Shown here piece by piece: positions 55,866 through 64,000 of a stretch of 64,000 nucleotides of DNA. Location of the stretch: NCBI GenBank assembly GCA_012845835.1, contig JABAKD010000029.1:6544905-6608904 (forward strand). Reading direction: 5' to 3'. Within the stretch, counting starts at the first letter, position 1, and each line of letters begins with the position of its first letter. Under the pieces are notes generated by a model. That model searched no databases. It was given only the letters and a program-made list of their open reading frames with translations, and was not told the origin of the DNA. The stretch is from Undaria pinnatifida. Its lineage: Eukaryota > Sar > Phaeophyceae > Laminariales > Alariaceae. The translations under genes were made by a program, and so were the position numbers.

Positions 55866-56165
55866 TCGCTGTGTGGAGGGGGGGTGGCGTACCGCAACAA
55901 TGGAAAGATGCTACGATTAAGGTGCTTCACAAGAAGAAAGATCGGACTGAGTGTGGCAACTATCGTGGCATCTCCCTTGTGGCTCACGCCGGTAAAGTAC
56001 TCCTCAAAGTCATCGCGGGTCGCCTGAGTGACTATTGCGAACGCGAGAACATTCTGCCGGAGGAACAGTGTGGGTTCAGACCCCAACGCTCGACGGTTGA
56101 CATGATGTTCGTAGTACGACGACTGCAGCAACTGGCGCGGAAGAAGGACACCCCCTTGTACATGT
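55866..56165 (+). pseudogene. LINE reverse transcriptase, 5' part, inverted
   Basis: Plus frame [55 protein letters not shown] and [20 protein letters not shown]: the start of a LINE RT domain (the NYRGISL and GFRPxRSTxD blocks). It belongs upstream of the minus-strand RT piece but lies in the opposite orientation, head-to-head with it. This is the arrangement produced by 5' inversion (twin priming) in LINE insertion; two independent insertions are the alternative. The RT middle is missing. Confidence 0.88.
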
Positions 56166-56935
56166 CAAAGTTGTGGACTTTCTAATGGCCATCACAAGAT
56201 AGCATAAGACCGCCCTGACTTCTTCGCCATGTCAAAGTTGTGGACTTTCTAATGGCCATCACAAGATAGCATAAGACCGCCCTGACTTCTTCGCCATGTT
56301 GCGTTCTCTCCCAGGTGCCATTGATGATGGACGTGATACCCTCTGTTAGCCCAATGCCATCCTTAGCCAGTTCCTAGGGTCTGCTAGTATGACATTTTCC
56401 TTTCTTTTCTTTTTCTATTTCTTTTTTTCTTTTTTCTCTTCTTCTTTCCTTGCTTTCCTGTCTTGTCTTTTCTTGCTTTTGTTTTCTTTCTCTTCTCTTT
56501 GCTTGCCTTTTTCGTCTTGTTTCGTTTTTTTTTCTTCTCTTCTCTTTTCTTTCCTTTCCTTCATCTTCTTTTCTTTTCTTTGTTTCTTTTTCTTCAATTG
56601 ATCTATGCCTGTCGTGCGTATGCGTAGTGATAGATACTACGTGTAATATATACGTGGTAGTCTTCCTTGGGTGGCAATCGGAATATTTGGTTTCTCCAGG
56701 CGTGAGTAGTGAGACGTATGCACCGGCCTGGACCTGGCACATCGTACGATTTCACTTTTATATATTTCTGGTGGAGGCATGAATTGCGTCAGCTGTGATA
56801 TATGCGTGTACCACCTTAGGTTGTGTGTGTTTTTCCCTGGGGTATTCCTCAGTTCCAGAGTGACTGGAGCCTGTCCTGTGACCACGGACTTGATTATGCG
56901 AGTTAATGGGAGAACAACAACAACAACAACAATAT
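56165..56935 (+). repeat. Repeat R, copy 2, with internal 67-bp duplication
   Basis: Same sequence as 41585-42280, including a 200-bp T/C tract (56395-56597) and terminal CAACAACAACAACAA. A 67-bp segment starting CATGTCAAAGTTGTGG is duplicated exactly in tandem at 56161-56295. Follows the inverted LINE piece in the same orientation as that piece. Confidence 0.75.
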
Positions 56936-57440
56936 GCGAGGCCCGAAAATAGATGTATTTCGGTCGTAGTATGAACACAGTCAAACCACACACGTACCTG
57001 TAACGAGTATGATAATATATACCAGTAACATCAGTCAAAATGCGGCAATTTTTTTTTTCGACATTGGTTTTCGGTATTATAGTCCGGACGATGTCCGTAC
57101 ACGTCAGCCGGCTGTTCCGGTTGGAGTTAGGGCTAAGGTTAAAGTTAGGCTATTTGCCGTTTGATCCAAAAACCCTGCTCATAATACTGGAAATACACGC
57201 CGTACACACAGGCCTTTGAACATGTTTTCAGTGCTGTGTCCTACCAGGTACATGTTTATTTATATGGCCTGCATAAGTGAGATGGCATCTACAATTTAAA
57301 GCAAATACTAAGTATTTTAGTAACGATGTCCGCTATGGGTTCGACGAGTTTAGGGTCGATACTCACCCGTACAAGCTACGTGCTAGTATACCCATCGTGG
57401 CCTCTATATTAATATCGTCTGAATCACTTGCATGCAAGCT
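56936..57440. other. No recognised gene
   Basis: Short frames only. GTTAGGGCTAAGGTTAAAG near 57127-57145 faintly resembles a decayed telomere-type repeat but is too short to call. Nothing else seen. Confidence 0.4.
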
Positions 57441-58849
57441 GCAGAATATATAATATAAATATTACAATACACTCCATCCAGCTGTTAGATCGAGTATTTT
57501 GTCGACCTCATCTTTGCAAGCTGTGTGTGATTCTCCGATCTCGCGTATTCCGGGATGTGTGTCCTCATTAAGGATATAGGTCGGCGACTCCCCTTGGAAC
57601 TACAGTGTAGCTATCAGGGTCAACAGGGTGATGTTAGTCCGTCTGTGCGCGACAACTATAAAGCCCGTTTTTGAGGGGGACAGAACGTGACAGCTGAGGA
57701 AGGAAATGCATCAGTTTATCAAGTGAACCCTGTAAGTCGAATAACCGATGGGGGACGGCGCAGTTTTGAAGGACGTGGGGGCCTTATTTTGATCAAGAGG
57801 GGGGCGGGAGGGGGAGAGGGCCAGGGGGACAGGTGGGACAGCTCAATTTGTGCGTGGAAACTATAAATCCTTCTTTTGGGGGAGGGAGGGGGGATGTAGC
57901 GGGGTGTGTGGGGAGGGCTTTAGGTCGCATAGATGTAGGGGTTTGCTATACGCGTGGTGCTAGGTCTAGGCGGTGGTGCGGGTGGTAGGGAAGGAGGGGG
58001 CGTTGGGGGCGGGGGGGGGGGGGAATTGCCGCAACGGCATGGACGGCACTAAAACGACAATGGGTCAATATCCAGGGCGTGGAAGTGTTTGTTACTCTGG
58101 CGGGTTACGATATTGGGTGGGGCGTATGAGCAAGAGAGATCGAGAAAAAAAAAGGAATATATAATAGGCGGGGGGGGAGGAGGGCGGAGATGAGATGGAG
58201 CCACGGCATGGATATCTAGAAGGATAATGAGATGATGTCAGTTGGCTGGTAGGTGGGGCGTTTGAACAAGAGGGATCGGGGGGGGGGAGGGGGGGAGGGG
58301 GGGATTTTAATATGTGCGCGGAAAATATAAAACCTTAAAGGGGACGAATCTGACGGGTAGCAAGAAGATAACCCTTTATATCGCCCGCCTGGTAATGTGT
58401 ATTACTCTGGAAGGTTTGATGTTACATGTAGTATCCAACCCAGTTCTTAGGTGTTGTAAACAACGTTTCAAAAGCTCCATAATTTGTTATTGTACATGGA
58501 TCAAACGATAGGATATTTTAATCGATAGGTACAATCATGTAGATACCATTATTTTCTGACATCGCTAATTATTAGAAAGATATACATATTGCCAAATACA
58601 ACAGGCGAGGTAATGTGGTCATGCAATGTCACCGCCATTGAGAACGAAAGGGAGAAATGCGAATCGTGAGCGTGCTTTGAAAAAGGACGCTTAGTGTACA
58701 CGCGCTCAATTACGTTACTTTGTTAGTCATACTTCGGTTGGCATAGGTTGGAAGGCGATTATGCAGACGGTATGTACGGAATACCCTACGTAATAAGTTG
58801 GTAGTGCGGTTTACCGCAATCTCAACATACCTGTCTGTAATTCCTTTTC

Positions 58850-59245
58850 ACATTATTATATAAAATTTCAAAAAATGAAAATACACTCCAGCTGTGATAT
58901 CGAAGATTTTGTCGAAACTCATATTTGCAAGCTGTGTGTGATACTCCGATCGCACGTATTACGAGTTGTGTGTCCTCATTAAGGATTTAGGTCGGCGACT
59001 CCCCTTGCAACACTACAGTGTAGCTATCAGGGTCAACAGGGTGATGTTAGGCAGTTTATACGCGGAAACTATAAAACCCGTTTCTGAGGGGGACAAAATC
59101 TGACAGCTGTGACAGAAAATGCATCCGTTTATCCATAGAATCCTGTAAGTCGAATAACCGGTGAGGGGAGGGCGGAATTTTGAAGGACGTTGAGGCCTGG
59201 TTTTGATCAAAAAGGAGCCGGGTTAGAGGGGGGGGTGGCGGGCGA
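58850..59245 (+). repeat. E repeat nested within element G2
   Basis: Complete E sequence starting GAAAATACACTCCAGCTGTG. Sister element G1 runs on without it at the matching place (about 46210-46250), giving an empty site. So E repeats also occur, and probably move, on their own. Confidence 0.8.
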
Positions 59246-60357
59246 TATACGTTTTTACGCTTGCGGTTTTCACCATGCCGATGTTGGGCTCTGAGGTCGC
59301 CAACTCTGAGACAGAGATACATATTTCAAATACACCAAGCGAGGTGACGTGGGCATGCGATGTCACCACTGTTGAACGCGAGGGTGACTTTACTTTGATA
59401 TACATACGATACTGCGTTTGGTAGAGGTTGTCAGGCGATCATACGAACGGCCGGAGGCACGAAATACCCTGCGTAATAGGTTGGTCGTGTGGTCTACCGC
59501 AGTGTTAACATATCTGGCTGTACTTCTTTTTCACATTGATCTTGTCTAGTGTACGATTAGACTAAACGCCCTCTTTTCTCCCAACTGTCGTCGAAGATGT
59601 TGTGGTCCTGTAGATGTCGCGTCCATGTCCGCTGCTCTTGTTGGTGGTGCTCATGAAAACATGCCCCAGCGTGTAGTAGATGATCGCTGAATGGAGATCC
59701 TTTCCTTTACATCAAGCCAGGTAGTATATGTCAACGCAACCGCTTGTTTGAGAACGAAAAAGAAATTCCTCACGCACCTGATACAGGGGAGACTCGGCCC
59801 GAGGATTGTTTAGTATACCGACGGTCGGGAACAGGTTATCGAGCAGCGCACTTCATTTTTGCTACCGCCCTTTACTCTACCTAAGACACTACGGGCATGC
59901 GTTGGACCCAGTTCGCTGATACCCAAATCCAATTGCAGAGGAGGTGATGTGGTGGGCGAATGCTATAATGTTAAGCGCTGCTACAGTTACCACGTCTGTC
60001 TCTTGTTCTGTTCGTTGTTGTGTTCTTGATGAACCTGATATTTGGCAACGAGCAGTTTGGACGTATTTTAGGTGTGTGTAAATACCAGACTCTATATGTA
60101 GACTATGCGATGTTTCTTAGTCGTAGGGACCTCAATTTGAAATCCAGGGTACATGCGTTTCATATTTTGACTGGGTTTCGTATGTAGACGTGTATGTGTT
60201 TATAGTCGGTTGGCATTCGTGGTTGATGTTCTAGACTTCGTTATTATCGTGTTGTTTCAGAGTGGTGTTTTCGAATACATACCAGGTATTATTTAGTGTC
60301 CGCGTGGTTGTTGCGAATATATATGTTTAGTTTATGAATATATTTAGTTGATATACT

Positions 60358-60449
60358 ACACACGACGCGTATGAAAATACGCGGAAGTGTGGTGAGCTAA
60401 AGCTTTATTTTTCCCCATCAGCCGGAGGATGAAAAAAAAAAAAAAAAAA
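60358..60449 (+). mobile_element. Poly-A retroposon S2, 5'-truncated copy
   Basis: Only the last 92 bases of S2, from ACACACGACGCG to the A-run, flanked by a perfect 11-bp target duplication gttgatatact (60347-60357 and 60450-60460). A textbook truncated retroposon insertion. Confidence 0.92.
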
Positions 60450-60525
60450 GTTGATATACTTAGTTGACCCTGATAGCTACGCTACTGTGGTTGAAAAGCG
60501 AGTCGCCGACCTATATCCACCGGTC

Positions 60526-60835
60526 GCCCCGGTGGCGTATCAGGTTATCCTCGAGCCTGGTATAGGTCAGTTTCGTGAGTTCGAGCCCCGCCGAGTGCAT
60601 ACTCGTATAGATTCATTGGGACTTTTTCTTGTAGACGAATTGACTTGCGGAAAGCGCGAGAGCGTGAGTTAGCAACACTCGATGAACAATCGACGAGCAG
60701 TGGGATTGCTGAATCCTATGCGCGATAAAAATTAAGGCAAAAACCGGGGAGGAAAAGGGACGACACCTGTGACCACGGCTTGTCCAGAAGCTGGAAAGTG
60801 AAAGTGTGCAAAAAAGAAATTAAAAAAAAAAATCT
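60526..60835 (+). mobile_element. tRNA-derived SINE, copy 2
   Basis: tRNA-like head with an A-box-like TGGCGTATCAGG (60533-60544) and B-box-like AGTTCGAGCCC (60578-60588), a body matching 27785-28065 (CAGTGGGATTGCTG, GCGCGATAA, GGCTTGTCCAGAAG) and an A-rich tail. It splits the right E repeat of G2 between CCTATATCC and the continuation AATGAGGACAC, so it is an insertion. Not a working tRNA gene: no acceptor-stem pairing is apparent. Confidence 0.7.
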
Positions 60836-60985
60836 CAATGAGGACACGCAACCCGAATTACGCGCGATCGGAGTATCACACACAGCTTGCAAAGATGAGT
60901 TTCGACAAAATCTTCGATCTCACAGCTGGAGTGTATTTTCATGTTTCATAATATATTTAGTACACCAATACATCTGGTACCAGGT

Positions 60986-63900
60986 CCCTTTCGACCAGAG
61001 AAACCTACGCTCTAACCCGACCCGATAACCAGGGGGTGGAATCAGGGTGTTGATACCAAGTACAATACATCGGGTAGGGGTGCATGGTTTAGAAACATCC
61101 CCAAGCGTGTTTTGTTTCTTGCAAGCGTAAATGCAACTAATTTAGAAGAAGTGCCTCTGAATTGCAGTCACTTGCAGTAGCTTGTACATGCTTCGGAATT
61201 TCGTGTAACTGCCATGAAATCTCGAATGAATGCATGGGAGTTGAGCATACAAGCCTGCAACGACGTTCAAAATGCATTAGAAGAGTCAAAGACGACGTTC
61301 CGTATATGCGCGCATGCGGTTGAAAACTTGTAGGGGATTTGTATTAGATACGATACTTGTTAATCTTAATCATTGTCGTTACTTGTTAAAACACTAGAAG
61401 AATTATGGCATGCATTGCGAGTTGCTTGTACGACGGGCAGTTTTCAGTCGGTTAGCTGTGGTCTATTGATGCATTATTTTAGTAAGCGGAAGTCTCAGCA
61501 GTAGTAGTATCTCGGATACATGATGCACAGCAGCTTACAGGCTAATCATATCCAATAATTCATGCATGTAGTACTTACTGGAATACAGTGGGAATGACAG
61601 TGTTTAGCGTCCTTCCGGGAACCGGTAGCAAGAGCTCAAGATAAGAGTTGATGCTGAAGTAACAATATAGGCTACATAGGGTCATGATTACGTCCCTGAG
61701 ATATTAGTTTTTCAAGCAATATGTCCGTTGGGTCTCGCATTGGAGTCTTGCTTTCTTCGGGTCATAGCTTGTTTACGTTCTTTAGCTACGAGCAGTGGAC
61801 ACGCGCACCGCCTTTACGTGGCCACTTCACATTTCCACATTGCTCACTATCAGCTTTCAATATGCTGGGCAAAAACTTCAGTAGATAAACGTCGGCCTGA
61901 GGTCGCCAAATATCTTCTTCTCTTCTCTTCTTTCAAGCTCTTCAACATGGTCATCTAGCCGTGACTTACGTGTAGCCTCTTAAATCATATAGGCCGTGTC
62001 TTGTCGAGACGTCCGAAAACGAGCCTACGCAAGCGTACACCTGCTACGAGCTGATACACGCAACGTAAGAGACTATGAACCTCGTATCGCGTAAATGCAA
62101 TAAAGCTGCTGGCACTACGGTTCACGATCGTCACCACCGTCTACGAACGGGCTGGTTATAGAAACCTGCTTCTTTGCGGATAGAGTAAAAACGTCTTTTT
62201 TTACAACGTTTTCTTCTGTCTCCCTCCTGCCCTCCATGTCTGGCCCATTAATAAAAAGCCGGGGGAATTTCAATTAATGTTGACTGTGCCCGCAATAATA
62301 TTGTCGACATTTTGTGGTTGTTTGTGCCCCCAAATAAAATTATCAACAAGGAGATCACTCCGAAATATAAGAAAGAACAAGAACGCTCTTAACCTCGTCA
62401 GGATTAAGATTCAAAAGTCTATCCCGTGACCTGGAGTACGCGTTGCTTACTGCAGTGAGGGCGAGCGCTGTGATACTACAGTATATCGGGGTTCCCGGAA
62501 ATACCAAAAGAGGCACTCGTGCGTGCGTAAGCTGCATGCACACCATTAGAAAAATGTATTCTCGGGAACCGAGACAAGACTGTGCAAAATTGGAAAGTGG
62601 GTATTCATGTGCGCGCCCACAAAAGGAGAAGTCAGCGTGAGCCCGATTTCGGGTTTTTCGTGAGAGGGCCGGCTCTGTAGCATTGCATGCAGGTCCACAC
62701 ACATAACGACGTCATCTCGGCATATGTCATGGTGGGTCCGCGTACTGTCATGGACTGGCCGGGAGGCTTACGAGGCAAGATGCCGGGTGGCGAATGAGGC
62801 GCGGGCTTTTTATTTGCTGGGAAGTGTGTGGCACCGATGTTCGTAGTTTCGGTAGTCCTCTTCCATCAACGACGGCAAATAACCCACCTTCTACATTTCT
62901 CCCGAGGATTCCACTCGCAGGACTAACTATGCCTCCGGTAAGGATTGCCTTGGGAAAAATTTACATGTTACCGTGTTCTTTGTGCCAGGAGCAACTACTG
63001 CCCACGTGGAGGTACCGCTGCCCTAAAGTCGAGAGGTCGACGTTCCCGCCGCTAGAGTCGTTGGGGCTGATTTCTGTTCCGATCGATTGCCCAAAATTCA
63101 CTAAATCACATCAGCCACGAAGAGGTTGGAATGGAAAGGAGCGAATGCGAACAGCCTCGTTCGTTTCTAACCATTCCAACGAGGTGTAAATCCGTGAAGA
63201 CAACAGAGTTCACAAATGGAAACGATGAGCTGTTTTTCATTCGTCACCAAAGATACGGTGGGGGGGGGGGACCCTGTTTTTCACATCCCTGGGTTAGGTC
63301 CACTCGCCCTAGTGACCCTGTACTTCCTCGCACGAACAAGTCTTTTGGGGGGTTGTTTTGGTGCGGCGTACCAAACCCCTCAATTGCGGTGCCCTATCGA
63401 AAAACAAACACGCGGAACGCTGAAGACCACAAATGATGAAGGGGTGGTTACTCGCGCGAGTAAGCCCCACCCACTGAAAAACCAAGCCCCAATTGTGACC
63501 TCTCTTCCGTAGCCTTGGGCTTGTCATCGGGGTCTTACTATGTTTTCTTGTCGCACCGACCACAAATCCCAACGGAACGTTTTTCCGTCACGTCAGGGTA
63601 GCTGCATCTTATTGCCGGCCATCACGGCGGGAGAAGTTGAGTCACGCTGAACTCAAGATGAGGTGCTTGACGGCGTCGTATACAGTGAGAGGCAGTCGTA
63701 AGAAGCCAGAAATGCCTCTGTAGAGGTGATTTGGTTACGTTAACGTGTCAAGTCATCATCAGGTGCCACTATCTCGTAATTTAGCTCCTATGTGACAATT
63801 GGATTCTTGATATTTATGGTATGTTACAGAAGACCGTTGTTACGGCATGGGTGAAGCAACGGCGTGGACCGGTTGGCTGGGTTCAAATGGATTGTTTGAA

Positions 63901-64000
63901 GTGTTGAGAGGTCATATCAGAAAAAGGTGACGACCGCAGCCTTGTTTAGACGTGGGTAACAACATGAAAAACATACGTTTTTTTTGGGCAATCATGCCTC
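60986..64000. other. No recognised gene
   Basis: Scattered short frames with no recognisable domain. The largest is 131 codons at 62794-63189 on +, Pro- and Ser-rich with no family resemblance. A G-run of about 12 lies at 63260 and a small hairpin-like GGGGTTGTTTTGGT...ACCAAACCCC at 63343-63380. No RNA gene, LTR or inverted-end element seen. Confidence 0.45.

Larger units (their letters stand above)
57440..60985 (+). mobile_element. Long non-coding repeat element G2 with inverted ends
   Basis: The left end is a + strand E repeat (57460-57830) starting ATACACTCCA; the right end is the reverse copy (60461-60525 plus 60836-60955) ending TGGAGTGTATTTTCAT. Between them lie G-tract units (57840-58360) and the body shared with G1 (58360-60345). 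Three inserts interrupt it: an E repeat (58850-59245), a truncated S2 retroposon (60358-60449) and an S1 SINE (60526-60835). No protein-coding region recognised. Inverted ends suggest a non-autonomous DNA transposon, but the class is unknown. Confidence 0.7.

Noticed and set aside
55800-56131. N-terminal 110 residues of the long minus frame ending at 55055
   Set aside because: This part is antisense to the inverted RT piece; only the portion below about 55850 reads as LINE protein.
57120-57150. Interstitial telomere-like GTTAGGGCTAAGGTT
   Set aside because: Only two or three imperfect units; too short to separate from chance.
60526-60600. Possible functional tRNA gene
   Set aside because: A and B boxes are present but acceptor-stem pairing is not, and the sequence continues into a SINE body shared with another locus.
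62794-63189. A 131-codon + frame as a host gene
   Set aside because: No domain, no splice or homology support, and of a length expected by chance in a 64-kb window.

Overview
The window looks like nuclear DNA of an intron-rich eukaryote. One host gene spread over about 20 kb with GT-AG introns, Ty1/copia elements, LINE pieces, a tRNA-derived SINE, poly-A retroposons, inverted-repeat elements and long G-tract repeats all point that way. The transporter is of the ZIFL-like type, and the long introns and mixed base composition would suit a stramenopile such as a brown alga. That assignment is an inference. Nothing here looks prokaryotic, and most long open frames are antisense shadows or transposon pieces.

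Layout. 1-335 is a minisatellite. 336-1458 and 19859-23285 are pyrimidine-rich on the + strand and appear to be one block split by a nest of three Ty1/copia elements. The nest is: outer element A (1464-19853); element D (6072-18989) inside A's RNase H region; element C (7263-13266) inside D's leader. Each has recognisable LTRs and a 5-bp target duplication, perfect for C and 4 of 5 for D and A. LTR divergence by eye rises from C to D to A, in agreement with the nesting order. 23.29-26.70 kb holds two degraded copies of one LINE, the first interrupted by a small inverted-repeat element.

30117-50448 on the minus strand is the one convincing host gene: nine exons of a 12-TM major facilitator transporter, about 588 residues. 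All eight introns have GT-AG ends and every exon phase fits. Its introns carry a LINE 3' end, inverted-repeat elements, a long (AAC)n tract, G-rich minisatellites and a 3.6-kb repeat-rich element.

51.8-61 kb is mostly repeats: a second long copy of that element bounded by inverted end repeats, a shorter copy, a 650-bp foldback sequence, and a LINE whose two reverse-transcriptase parts lie in opposite orientation. 61-64 kb shows nothing I can name.

Apart from the transporter, the window records repeated transposition. Several families occur two to seven times, and empty sites in sister copies let insertion boundaries be read directly.
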